Shown: positions 19,671 to 30,461, counted from the stretch's first letter. The stretch: 39,328 bases of DNA from Chara braunii (GCA_003427395.1 BFEA01000270.1:2039624-2078951); one strand, 5' to 3'. The notes: generated by a model not told the origin, from the sequence alone. Translations and numbers: made by a program.

Positions 19671-21359
19671 AAGGGTGTGGGTGTACGAGTGGTTGCATGG
19701 ACAAAGACCATTATCAAAGAGAAGAAGGTCAGTGCGCCTTGATTTTCAGGTTTTTCTTTTGTTGATTCTCGGAAGCTAAATACACGACGAACAGTCGGTT
19801 GCTCACTCTCAAGCTTGTCTTTATGACCAAAGTTTTTCCCCTCTCTTCTCAGTCCTCTTCTTCGGTCAAGCTACGCTTCCATCTCCCACCCTCTCGTTCT
19901 CGTGTTCCTTTGCTCCCGTCTACCTGATGGATGCCAGAATGATCTTATGCTTCCCTGGTTCGCTCGTCCCTGTTGAATTCAATCAAATCTTGCATGAACA
20001 AGCCTCACTGAATTTAAGGGACCAGTAAACCCAAATGATCTTGACAGTTAATAATTCATGTATGTGAGATTTGTTATACAATTGCATCGATTGGGCTAAC
20101 ATATATGAGATTCCCCTCAGGTTCAAGTTGTAAATTCATATCCGCCACTCACTCAATGAATGTTGATTGTTGTTTTGATTGAATGAAACTCACATTTTTT
20201 TCGTATAAGTTTGTCAGATGAATGAAGGGCAATACAACCCATAGCATTGCGACATAGTACTTCTTTTATTGAATAATTGGTTGAGTGAGCTTACGTGACC
20301 AATTTTTTTGCTAATGCCATGTGGACCTATTGTCCTGATCTGACCAGGTGCCGATTTCCCGTATCCTCATACCGACCATTCCCGTATAACGAGGAAATGA
20401 CACGTGTATGTGAGTGGGACGTACACGAAGCCGTTACCAAGATCGGCGGACACGATTATTTTCCACCCGAAACAAGGTGTTCGGGATTTGTAGGCGCATG
20501 TTTTGTCATTATCGATACCCACTTTCCCCCAGACTCTATATTATTGCCTTTTAATGAACTGACTGTCATCTCGTGGACAGTTGGAGCTCCCCATTGGCCC
20601 AACACTCTATATAGCGATTGTTGCCGCACCGAGCGTTATCAAGAAAAGGGGTTCCACTATCGGACACGTGGCGAAAACGAACACAAGGAAAGAGCGACTA
20701 GGCTAAGGCCATCCACGTCGGATTCCGAACTCTATAATGAACGGTACCGGGACTTAAGTGAGATCCCACGTGTGTACCCCGGGCTTTCCGTTCAGAAAGA
20801 CGAGGGGTAGCTCGCATGGAAGTACAAAGATACTTTATGGATTAAGCGAACACTTAAAAATAGCCCACGTCATTTCTACCCGTGTGAATATGGTCCTTCC
20901 TCACTAAGACTGAAATCGCACGGGGGCTTTCAATTATGTCTGTTGCCCCACACTCAACACTCCCTAAAATCCTTGGCACACCCCACTTTCTGTCTCTTAG
21001 GTCTATTCCGCACAATTTATCACGCCGACCGAAAAACAGGACAAGACGTGAGGTTGGTATTGGAGCCGACACGTGTCGGTTCTGGAAATAACGAGGCGAG
21101 CTGGCGAGAGAACGAGCAAACGGTGAAACGAATAAAAAAGAAATCCTCTCCTCGCCCGAAATAGGTTGGCAAATACAAGAAAGGAAGCATCTATGGCTAA
21201 CACTAAGGTGTTTGCCCCCGTGTAATGGTAAGCATTCCAACCACCTTTCCATTCTATCCTTACCACACTCATCCAGAGGCATGGCTCGAAGCAGTGGAAG
21301 CGCATGGCTATAAAGTGGTTGACCTACCCTGAGTCATCACCTTGCTAGTAAGACATACC
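19671..21359. other. Unassigned DNA with possible promoter, upstream of a Ty3-type gag remnant
   Basis: No recognised gene. A 171-codon frame (20295-20810, plus) has no known motif and spans the TATA box at 20608. A frame of that length is roughly what chance gives once in 39 kb of two-strand sequence. The stretch may contain the decayed LTR and leader of the gag remnant that starts near 21388, but no primer binding site was found. Confidence 0.45.
20590..20614 (+). promoter_or_regulatory. Possible CCAAT (inverted) plus TATA promoter
   Basis: ATTGGCCC at about 20593 is followed by CTCTATATAG, with TATATAG at 20608-20614. The spacing is tight for a CCAAT box. The TATA is plausible as the promoter of an LTR upstream of the gag remnant about 0.8 kb downstream. 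Confidence 0.35.
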
Positions 21360-21387
21360 GCGCACAATTTGTTTAAAATGCCACCAA

Positions 21388-22557
21388 TGGGTAGATTGGG
21401 ATACGTTCAAACAAACATTTTTGGCAAGATTTGACGAAGTAAGTTAGGACCCTGCATGGTTTGTACCAAAAACAAACCCTCAAGAACAAGGAGAGTTTTT
21501 GCCAAACTTTATGGACAACTTTCAAATAGCTCTACATAAGTCAGGACGGGAAGAAAATGTTGCTCGACATTGATTCATAGATCATCTTCACAACCCGGTC
21601 TTAAAGGCAAAATTGAAAAAGAAAGTCTCTCCCAAAACGACTAACTGTCGGTGATCATCGCCAAAGCACTTGAGCTTGATTCACAAGACAAGCGTAAGTA
21701 TATAGATCGGGGTGGGGAGAGCATCACACATGCGATAGAAGATGTGGTTGCAAAATGGAGATCGTGGCTCGGATCGATTGGACGATTTAACCAACACCGC
21801 GATCCTGGAAACCCAGGCGAGCACAGAGTCATGTCTCTCATGCTCTCTCCGTTATCGTCACTCCTCCCTCCTCTCCTCTTTCCAAGACGACCCCAGCGAC
21901 CACTGTTTTACCACAATCATCGATGCCGGTATCCATCATCAATCATCATATGGTTCACATAATTCATACGACGTCCCGACAAGCGAAATTGATGAACCAT
22001 CTAATCCAGAGTTAAACGTCGCAAATGAACCGATTGGAGCAAGTTTTGTGGGATCTAATGAGTACACACGTCAAAGTATCGAGCGTCACTTCATCTCCCC
22101 TTCGTACTCTTTGTTGCATGTCCCTCCTTTCCAAACACCAGTTGTTCCCCCTGTAGCTCACCAGACTGCGGGGCAATAAGAAAGAATAGAATGTTACAAC
22201 TGTAAGCAGCCCGAACACTTTATCCGAAACTACCCTCTTCCCAAGAGGAATCAACCTCCTCCTGCGGGTGCGCATGTGGCCACTAATCAAGGACGAGTAG
22301 CCGTCTTGCTCGAAGGAACAGGTGAGGCAGGGAATAGTTCTCGTTGCCTATTTCCTTTCGCGCAATCGGATATGATTATGTCAACTTCACGGCCTTCATT
22401 TGAAGCTGTAGATGTCGACGATCCCACCGAGTACCTCCAGTTGGCAAGGCTAATTGGATCCATTTGGCCAGAAAATATGAACTTGAATGAGTGGAACGCG
22501 AATCGGAACCCGGTCCTCAGTTTCGGACGGGAGAAATCGATGTCTTGCAAATGTTAA
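21388..22557 (+). pseudogene. Ty3-type Gag remnant with degenerate zinc knuckle
   Basis: The frame starting at 21388 reads WVDWDTFKQTFLARFDEV, DPAWFVPKTNPQEQGEFLPNF and FQIALHKSG. This fits the retrotransposon Gag core (W..F...F...F, then L..L.Q....V..F). Stops interrupt it near 21445 and 21570, and a frame change near 21645 leads to IIAKALELDSQDKRKY. After a proline-rich stretch and a stop at 22177-22179 the same frame has CYNCKQPEHFIRNY. This is a CCHC knuckle (C-x2-C-x4-H-x4-C) whose last Cys is Tyr. Gag would form the particle and bind element RNA. This copy cannot. Confidence 0.72.
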
Positions 22558-22829
22558 AAAAATATCGAAATTTTTATCCCCGTCGGCCACCTGCTAACCA
22601 TATTTGAAGCCGCAAACGCAAGTTCCTCTAGCAATGTCAAAAAAATCAGAAGAGATTTACCTATCAACGTGTTTAAGAGATGTTAAGGAAGAAGAAGGAA
22701 ATGGCATAACCTTTTCCTCCCCCGCCCAATCCCGTAGTTGTTATAACAAAATCGAGAGAGTTTGAGGTCACCCAAGTGACGACGATCTCATACGCAGAGA
22801 GAAATCACTTTATCCACGTCCAACAGATT

Positions 22830-23120
22830 CTACAGAAAAAAACACAATGTTATTATGAAGTATGGGGGGAGCCGTTTAATGTTGTAGTAGATACTGGGTC
22901 ATCCACCGTAACGCTTTCACTCGACGTGGTTTGAAAGATCGAACGATTAAACTGCATTCTCTCCCCGTCGCGAAAGGATAACTATATCTCGGCAGATGAG
23001 GAAACCATGCACATGGTCGGGATGATTGAAAATATTGCCATCAAGATTGGGCGAGTGCACGTGTTAGTAAATGCGTTAGTAATTGACGTACAGTCGTATT
23101 CGGTGCTACTACCAATTCAA
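22830..23120 (+). pseudogene. Retroelement aspartic protease remnant
   Basis: One frame reads FNVVVDTGSSTVTLSLDVV, with the DTGS catalytic motif at 22890-22901, then a stop, then METMHMVGMIENIA-like sequence (EETMHMVGMIENIAIKIG), VHVLVNALVID and YSVLLPIQKQGF. Hydrophobic-hydrophobic-DTG-S/A plus the later strand pattern is that of retropepsins, which cut Gag-Pol. The usual ILG near the end appears as VLLP, so the flap end is altered. One in-frame stop (about 22932) is present. Length is close to a complete protease domain. Confidence 0.72.
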
Positions 23121-23319
23121 AAACAAGGGTTTATCCAAAGTTTTCATTTTCTGCTTGTCCTCGACTCCTCATTCACAAAGACATGATTCTTATTAGTTAA
23201 CTTTTAACTTTCCAACTTGTTCTTAGTCAAACCCCATGCAATCACTAACACACTAGCGTGGACTATTCTCACACGAAAAATAGTCAAATATTTGTCAACA
23301 AGCAAAACTGATTGACTTA

Positions 23320-24100
23320 GCAAAGTGATCAGATTACTCGAAACAACTTTACTTCCAACCCCATTTCAATATCTTAGGCAAACGAGCAAAGCGACCGAAC
23401 CAGTCAGGAGGACCTCATCTCCAACCCCATTTCAATGTCTTAGGCAAACGAGCAAAGCGATCGGATCGGTCAGGAATACCTCATCTCCAACCCCATTTCA
23501 ATATCTCAGGCAAACGAGCAAAGCGACCGGATTAGTCAAGAGGACCTCATCTCCAGCCCCATTTCAATGTCTTAGGCAAACAAGCAAAGTGATCAGATCA
23601 GTCACCAGGACCTCATCTCCAACCCCATTTCAATGTCTTAAGCAAACGAGCAAAGCAACCGGATCAATCAGTAGGACCTTATCTCTAGCCCCATTTAAAT
23701 GTCTTATGGAAACGAGCAAAGAGATCGAATCAGTCAGGGGGACCTCATCTCCAACCTCATTTCAATGTCTTAAGAACAAGAGTAAAGTGACCGGATCAGT
23801 AAGGAGGACCTCATCTCCAACCCCATTTCAATGTCTTTGGCAAAACGAGCAAAGTAACCAGATCAGTTAGGAGAACCTCATCTTCAACCTTATTTCAAAG
23901 TCTTAAGCAAACGAGCAAAACGACCGGATCAGTCAGGAAGACCCCATCTCGAGCCTCATTTCAATGTCTTAGGCAAACGAGCAAAGTGACCGGATCAATC
24001 AAGAGGACCTCATCTCCAACCCCATTTCAATGTCTTAAGCAAACGAGCAAAGTAACCGGATTAGTCAGGAATACCTCATCTCCAGCCCCATTCAGATGAT
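23320..24100 (+). repeat. 66-bp minisatellite, about 11 units
   Basis: The CCCC (or variant) of the CCCCATTTCAATGTCTTAGG phrase recurs at 23359, 23425, 23491, 23557, 23623, 23689, 23755, 23821, 23888, 23954, 24020 and 24086. Spacing is 66 bases throughout except one 67-base unit. Units differ by scattered substitutions with no sign of a shared higher-order unit. The array starts about 200 bases after the protease remnant. Confidence 0.97.
23325..23870 (+). CDS. Open frame through the 66-bp repeats (22-residue periodic peptide), doubtful gene
   Basis: Because the unit is exactly 22 codons, one frame stays open for 181 codons through eight units. It reads repeatedly as TSSPTPFQCLRQTSKATGSV with variations. 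The frame ends after a one-base insertion in the unit starting at 23821. The peptide is Ser/Thr/Pro/Gln-rich and basic. No homolog is recognised and there is no promoter or codon evidence. Substitutions between units change amino acids freely. The open frame is more likely a by-product of a 3n repeat than a gene. It is recorded because it is the longest periodic frame in the window. Confidence 0.2.
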   Translation: MIRLLETTLLPTPFQYLRQTSKATEPVRRTSSPTPFQCLRQTSKAIGSVRNTSSPTPFQYLRQTSKATGLVKRTSSPAPFQCLRQTSKVIRSVTRTSSPTPFQCLKQTSKATGSISRTLSLAPFKCLMETSKEIESVRGTSSPTSFQCLKNKSKVTGSVRRTSSPTPFQCLWQNEQSNQIS

Positions 24101-25033
24101 CGCATGCAAAAATCATGATTTTTTCCACAGACAGATGACTTAAACATGCATAGTAGATTCCCCTCCCGATTCAGTTAAAGTCCTGAAAAAGAAAACAAAA
24201 CATGTGCGCAAGTCAAAGTCAAACAGATCAAACGTCAGGTTTGTATAGATAGGGGTTTATTGGGATTCTAATGGTATTGTGTCGGCCTACCTCTTTGTTT
24301 CGTGCCTCCAGAGTCCCGCCTGGGCTCAAGCAGAACTCCCACAATCGATGGGTCAATACCCCACAAAGACCTTGATGCGGTCTTACGGGTTGCAGTCTCG
24401 CCTGACGTTTTCCTCTCCAAACACAGACTAGACTTAGATTATGAAGGATAGAAGGAGAAAAAACAGATGCTCGAGATACGAGAAGGGGCCAACTCAACTC
24501 ACACGAAAGGGCCTTGGTGCCTTCAGATCCTGAGGGTCCCACGATGGTGGTCAATCGCTTGTAGACTAGATATCACAACAGCTAATCCTCCCGTGCTACG
24601 TAGTGAAAGAAAGTGAGGCCAATTCCGCAATGCTCCAATACTCGCAGCAGTTCGAACACTCTGCTTCAAACAGTATTGTGGTCCATAATCCTATCAATAA
24701 CAACACAGTCTCCCTGCGGTTGCAACAACCCTTACTTAGAAGGTCAATCCGTTGTACTCGACTGCACAACAGTGATGACACTCAACCGCATAAGGGAGCA
24801 ACACTCAAACAACAACTTGATGTCCACAAATAGTAACCCGAAGCTCAAGCAACAACTTGTGGGAGCAACAACATTGATATATATAGGGGGAAACAACTGC
24901 AGTTCCACTGAGGTGCTGTAGTAATCTACTTGAGTTAATGAGTTCTAATATCTCAGAACTCATCCACAGTTGAAGAGGAAAGGTAGCAATACTCGTTCAA
25001 AGAAGAATCATCAGTAACAGTCTTTCCAACTTT
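24101..25033. other. Non-coding stretch, no gene recognised
   Basis: Contains CAACAAC-rich sequence from about 24640 to 24900 and no frame with a recognisable motif. I see no RNA gene or terminator. Confidence 0.5.
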
Positions 25034-26007
25034 GTTGCTGCAGCTGCAGTTCAAAATAGAACTAACAACACCCTAAACTGACCACCTGCTACTGCCAAGA
25101 ACACCAATCACTTTGTTATAGCAACTGCAACACCCTAGATTTCGGGAGTGGTTGGCAGCTCAGTTGCAACAACAAATTTTCAACTTAGTGCTGGACTTTC
25201 TCGTAGCAAGCAGCGGTTTTGGAAGTAAGATAGGGCACTGGTGCTACAGTCTGTCGATCATGCAGACGAGCCTCAATCACAACGTCGAACACGACCCATC
25301 AACAGAGATGACAGCCACAGGCTTGCGAGGGCAGTCACGGAGGCGAGGAAGACTACCTTGACCTTGGATCCTACTCACCAATTATGCAAACAGAGAGATG
25401 CACTTTTCATTAGAAGATGGAAAGATACAACGACCATCTATGTCTCAGACGTGATCTCACTCGGCCATCCACCAATTCCCAAACGGCTTGCAAAAAGGTG
25501 CATGCTCATGACCTTCGACTGTTGCTGCAGCTGCAGTTCAAAATAGAACTAACAACACCTTAAACTGACCACCTGCTACTGCCAAGAGCACCAATCACTT
25601 TGTTATAGCAACTGCAACACCCCACATTTCGGGAGTGGTTGGCAGCGCAGTTGCAACAACAAATTTTCAACTCAGTGCTGGACTTTCTCGTAGCAAGCAG
25701 CGGTTTTGGAAGTAAGATAGGGCACTGGTGCTACAGTTTGTCGATCATGCAGACGAGCCTCAATCACAACGTTGAACACGACCCATCAACAGAGATGACA
25801 ACCACAGGCTTGCGAGGACAGTCACGGAGGCGAGGAAGACTACCTTGACCTTGGATCCTACTCACCAATTATGCAAACAGAGAGATGAACTTTTCATTAG
25901 AAGATGGAAAGATACAACGACCATCTATGTCTCAGACGTGATCTCACTAGGCCATCCACCAATTCCCAAACGGCTTGCAAAGAGGTGCATGCTCACGACC
26001 TTCGACT
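25034..26007. repeat. 487-bp tandem duplication
   Basis: 25034-25520 and 25521-26007 are head-to-tail copies of identical length that differ at only about a dozen positions. Each begins GTTGCTGCAGCTGCAG and ends GACCTTCGACT. The paired open frames 25152-25361 and 25639-25848 (69 codons each) are just the same DNA twice and have no recognisable motif. The near identity indicates a recent event or strong homogenisation. Confidence 0.97.
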
Positions 26008-26138
26008 GTTGTGACGACCACGCCTATTCGTTGTAGCGATGGAGCACCTCAGTATCTTAAGTCTGTGGCATCTTGATTCCGCTTCCTCTTCTATTCTTCG
26101 TCGCCTCTCTTTCTTTTACTCACTCCTCTCTCTCCTCA

Positions 26139-26276
26139 ACCCCGTCGTTGGTCTCACACTACTTCCATCGATTGGACGAGCATGCAACGCAACAGGTAAG
26201 TCTCCAGTCTCGCCGCTGGTCCTCACACTACTTCCATCGATCAGATGAGCAGCACCTTCAGTAGGTAAGTCTCTAA
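26139..26276. repeat. 69-bp tandem duplication carrying GTAAGT
   Basis: Two diverged copies share TCACACTACTTCCATCGAT (26153 and 26222). Each ends with AGGTAAGTCTC, with GTAAGT at 26196-26201 and 26265-26270. GTAAGT matches the 5' splice site consensus, but no exon is supported around it. Confidence 0.8.
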
Positions 26277-26334
26277 CCTGCGGCTGTCAAAAGTGATGTC
26301 GTGGCCGATGAAGATAGTCGCGATCTCGCTCAAC

Positions 26335-26338
26335 GTCC

Positions 26339-26385
<47 letters not shown>

Positions 26386-26418
26386 NNNNNNACACACACA
26401 CACACACACACACACATA

Positions 26419-26457
<39 letters not shown>

Positions 26458-26466
26458 ACACACACC
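26335..26466. repeat. (CT)n(CA)n compound microsatellite with 6-N gap
   Basis: A short CT run passes into CA repeats. Six N at 26386-26391 interrupt the CA run, so its true length is unknown. Confidence 0.97.
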
Positions 26467-28003
26467 TCCGCTCTTGCACCCGCTACAACTTCACCATGTA
26501 GTTTGCCCAAGGCAAACACACGAAAACACAGTGCACTCATCTCACTCATATTCACAAATGGACGAACAATCCTTCCTTTTCTTTCTCTGCCTACTGTCCC
26601 CAATGCTTGAATGCACATGGCCATAAACCCGACCAGGTCCAATCAATCAGGAGGGAAACCACTGAGCATAAGGAAACACGATTACAACACGTACTACTGT
26701 TGAGGCCGAGTATGGCGACTTTGGCAACCACGACGAGTAGTCGAACGAGGACGAGTACCGTAAGCGGGAAATGATGAGGTGGCTAGGACCAACTTAATGA
26801 CGAACCTGATGACAACAATCAAGACGAATATGGTTGGGATCGCGATGACAGATGGGTGTTCTCAGTTAATGGCCTCGCTCCATTACTCACAATGTGCAAA
26901 ATGAGAATGAAGCTCCCGCTAGAAAAGGAAGATGTGCATGGTCATGCTGCCTTTCAGTATAATCAATATGATGAAGGTGTACTTGCATTAACACTAATCT
27001 TGACCATCCCCGTATGCAATTGCAGTCATAATGAAAAAACTCACGAGCGGGGACGAACGCAGATGCAACTGGAACGAGCAGGACGACAACCGAAGGCTAG
27101 CACGACTAAGAGGAAGAATGAATCCTTACCGAAGGTGCAACAGTGAAGTCGGTCATGCGGAGGAGTCATAACGACGGTGAGGGAAGGACGGGCGAGACCG
27201 TGACGACGAGCATCACTTTACAACTCATAAAGCGTGCATATTGAGAATGAATCCTCCGCTACAACGTGAGAAGATACACCACCACGATGGTTTTATTATT
27301 TTTACTATTTCAATATACGTGGTCGTGCCTCGTGTCTAAGTTCATCCGTCCTCTCTCCCCTTCTTGTTCTCCGTCATCACTGAATACACCCGGCTGTGCT
27401 CCCAACCAGGTTCGAACGATCCTTTCTTTCTACTTTTTACTCCACCTGCAACTTTTCTTTTTATCACTTTCCTTCATCACCCTCCACTTCACTATGTTGC
27501 TTCGCCCGGGATGACTAAGAGCACTACAACAGGGACTCAGGCAACATCTCAATGAAGAAAAACCGACGCCATAGTATCGAAGAAATTCACTACAGTAACG
27601 GAGACAACCATGACCTTGAACTCTAAGCGCGTCTCATTATTTTTCAACCGTGCACAGTGAGAATGAATCTTTTGCTACAAGGTGGGAAGATGAACCCAGT
27701 TAGACAACAACTATGACTATGACGAGGATAACAACGGAGCGATTACCACGGCCATGATCACAATGATAACAAAGGCAGAAGTTCAACTTCGACCAACGTG
27801 AACACCATGATGACGACCTCAACGATCTGGATAACGACGATCATCTTGAGTGGAGGACGAGCACTCCTTCGAACGCGTTTTGGAAACGAAGACAATCTGC
27901 GCGGAGCTCCATTATTGTGTATCGGTCAAGCCACTGCCCACATAAAAAAATTGGCACGGCCATTTAGCTCAGAATGCCTTAGAACCCACGGTTAGACTCC
28001 TCA
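26467..28003. other. Non-coding stretch of diverged repeat modules
   Basis: A phrase like TGAGAATGAA followed by a CCGCTA/TTGCTACAA block and GAAGATG recurs near 26900, 27243 and 27658, about 340 and 415 bases apart. Each is flanked by GACGA-rich DNA. These look like old copies of one roughly 0.4-kb repeat. No gene is recognised. Confidence 0.5.
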
Positions 28004-28033
28004 CTCGCCCGATTTCATCTAGAAACGGGCGAG
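28004..28033. other. Strong 12-bp hairpin
   Basis: CTCGCCCG (28004-28011) pairs with CGGGCGAG (28026-28033). After one bulged A, TTTC (28013-28016) pairs with GAAA (28022-28025) around a 5-base loop. Just upstream are a box A-like TAGCTCAGAAT (27965) and GGTTAGACTCC (27990), one mismatch from box B. They lie too close together for a complete tRNA. Confidence 0.6.
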
Positions 28034-28369
28034 ATACATCATTTTCCTACTTCGTTTTCTTCCTCCTTCGTCTATTCCGCGCACGCCATATCTATTCTTA
28101 CTCTATTTCTACTTACTCTTTGCTCAATCTAGATGTAGATTCGGATTCACCCTGTTAGAAAACCCCAATCTAGCATTTCACCTCACTTGTTTCCTCCAAG
28201 ACACGAACGAGTTATGCCTCTTTCCTCCTTTACCTCCTTCCTCGCCATCTTTTCCCTTCAATTTTTCTTCATCCTTTTGTCCTTTGTTCAACGCCAGAGT
28301 GCATAGCCCGGTAGGAACTTAGTTTGTCAACTCTAGCAATCCTCTGGGAAACTTCGGAGGGAAATACTA
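28034..28369. other. Non-coding pyrimidine-rich stretch
   Basis: TTC/CTT-rich DNA with no gene, RNA or regulatory signal recognised. Confidence 0.4.
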
Positions 28370-29170
28370 CCGGATGGTTCGATTAGTCTTTCGCCCCTAT
28401 ACCCAAGTCCGAAGAACGATTGGCAGAGGGAACTTCGAAGGAATCCAACTACCCCTTGGTTTGATTAGCCTTTCGCCCCTAAACCGGAGTCTGACGAACG
28501 ATTTGCACGTTCAGCCTGTTGCATGCTCTCACCGGAGCACCCCTCAGGTTGTGCCTTGGTCAGGCATAATTCACTATTTTTCGGGTCCCATGTCACAGTC
28601 CGAAGAACGATCTGCACCTGAGTCTCACCGTGAGCTGCTTCGAGGGGAACCAACTGCTGGCTGGTTCCATTAGTCTTGCGGTCCTATCCGACGAACGATC
28701 TGTGCGCCAGTCTTGCTGCAAGTCCCCGCATGAGTTCCCTCTGGTTGTGCCCTACCTAGTCATGGTTCACCATCTGCCGGGTCCCATCGGGCATGCTCAC
28801 ACTCAAACCTCTCACTCAGATCTAGCGGGCGGTGCACCTGTAGGGGCTCACGCTCGCACCCTGTCACCGCAGATCATGGCTGGCAGATTGTGCCTTCCCT
28901 CGGCACATTTCACTATTTCTCGGGTCGACGGGCCTGTTCACACTCGAGCCTTCCAGCAGCGGATCCAGGCTAGCGGATGGTGCATTTGCAGGGTATCGCC
29001 TCCACTCAGGATCCTGCCATTTCGTGGGCTCTGCACCCACTGACTCACCTATACATTGGTCGGTCAATCTGTACTCTCAAGGGGAGGATACAGGAGTTTC
29101 GTATGCATCCTAAACATGCAGGAACCCAAACAAGCCCGCAAAATGAGGTGCATGCTCAAGGCTCTCAACT
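28370..29170. repeat. Diverged irregular tandem repeats (about 80-110 bp)
   Basis: The phrase CCGA(A/C)GAACGAT recurs near 28410, 28491, 28600 and 28689. GATTAG(T/C)CTTTCGCCCCTA occurs at 28381 and 28463. Later, TTCAC-x-ATTT-TCGGGTC and TGTTCACACTCGAGCC/GCTCACACTCAAACC variants occur to about 29000. The period is irregular, which suggests an old, eroding array. Open frames here on both strands have no recognisable motif. Confidence 0.65.
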
Positions 29171-30370
29171 ACCGTGAATGCCACCCGTGGGGGGTTCTAA
29201 TAGCTCCCCAGTGCAATGCTGGTCACTGCAGCCCATACTGGCACGCACTCCTGCGTTCAAGCAAGGAGAGTGACAACGCAGTTGCCCTCCACCCTGCCTA
29301 GACGGGGATGCACGAATTTTCTCCATCCACTTCTTGCTCGGCAATTTCAAGCACTCTTTATTATTATTTTTTTTGAAGTTATTTTCCTCCCTCCTCGCGA
29401 TATTTCTTCGTCGTTGGTCCGGAGCCAACTTTCTGGCTTGGCCAAGGACGAGACGTTAAAGAAAGGAGAAAAATAAATCAAATTAGTAGAACTGAACAGG
29501 ACGAGGCCCCGCCGGCACCCTCTTGGTCTTGCCAGTAGGACCCAGACCCGGGCCAGTCTGGCAAAACCAAAGGGGAGATAGTCCCTTAAGACCGTCGACC
29601 ACTTAGTCTCCGCCTGCTACGCTCCTTCGTTCCTTAATCGCTTGCTGGCCTTGAACCCCAAACCCCTCGCTTGAAAGTCCAGTACCGTAACCAATAAAAC
29701 TAGGCCCAAGGCTAAGCTAAGTAGGCGCGAACCTGCATATGAATAGTCACCGGACTGTGATTGGTCCTACCATCACCAACCAGGCCTTCGCTTTGGCCTA
29801 CCGGCCAACCTCCTGACCGTCAAATGACACCTGTTGTGCCTAGGTTCGTAGTCGTTCGGTATCCTGGTCGTCGGGCGCACCACATGCTTTGCCGAAACTC
29901 CTGACTTTCCCTAAACTAGGTCTGAAAAGGCTACGTCTCTCCACTCGCCGTCCAACATAATATTTACGCGAGCTGGCAACGTAAAATCTTTTCTCTCTCC
30001 CTTGATAATCCCCACCAGAGGTTGAGCCGGTTCGTGAAGTTAAGCTTATCTCTTATAAAATAAAAGAAAAATATAACCAAAAAATAAAAACTACAAAAAA
30101 AAAGGTAGTCGCTACTAGTCGGTCGTATGGCTCTGACTCCTTCCGCCGGCTTGGAATTGCCACTCACTGGATGATCATTTCACTGTGCTGCGCAATAATG
30201 CGTGCCCCACACACTCTCTAATTCAAGCGTATTTGGTTCGGACTCTCGCCAAAAGCAAGATTACCGAGTTGAGCGCCCTGGCGGGGCCTGTCCCATCAGT
30301 GCATTACATTTATCAAGGACGCACCCAGCGCGACCTTTAAAAAGGACAGCAACGAGGTTGGATGCTTGTT
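29171..30370. other. Non-coding stretch, no gene recognised
   Basis: Contains a tRNA-like piece (listed separately) and otherwise nothing I can name. Runs of A and T near 29360 and 30060-30110 explain the short open frames. Confidence 0.45.
29640..29710 (-). other. tRNA-like fragment, minus strand (possible SINE head)
   Basis: On the minus strand GGTTCAAGGCC (complement of 29647-29657) is a perfect pol III box B. About 45 bases upstream, TAGTTTTATTGG (complement of 29691-29702) resembles box A with one clear mismatch. ACTGGACTTTCAAGC fills the anticodon-arm position. The T stem is poorly paired, so it is not an intact tRNA. A tRNA pseudogene or SINE head is the likely origin. Confidence 0.35.
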
Positions 30371-30375
30371 CTCTT

Positions 30376-30461
<86 letters not shown>

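Larger units (their letters stand above)
21360..23120 (+). mobile_element. Degraded Ty3/gypsy-type element: gag and protease remnant
   Basis: Order on the plus strand is Gag core (from 21388), zinc knuckle (22192-22233) and aspartic protease (DTGS at 22890-22901). This is the gag-pr order of Ty3/gypsy (and other LTR) elements. No RT, RNase H or integrase follows. Instead a 66-bp minisatellite starts about 200 bases further on. The element is heavily decayed and independent of the gypsy element at 32-39 kb; their Gag sequences look different. Confidence 0.75.

Noticed and set aside
20295-20810. 171-codon plus-strand open frame as a gene
   Set aside because: No motif is recognised and it spans a TATA box. 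A frame this long has a per-start probability of roughly 3 in 10,000 under random codons, and with thousands of starts in 39 kb on both strands about one is expected by chance.
23325-24100. CRISPR array or spacer-like structure in the 66-bp repeats
   Set aside because: Units are contiguous with no unique spacers, and the context is eukaryotic. It is a minisatellite.
25152-25848. Paired 69-codon frames as a duplicated small gene
   Set aside because: The pairing is fully explained by the 487-bp tandem duplication. The peptide has no recognisable feature, and differences between copies show no coding pattern I can detect.
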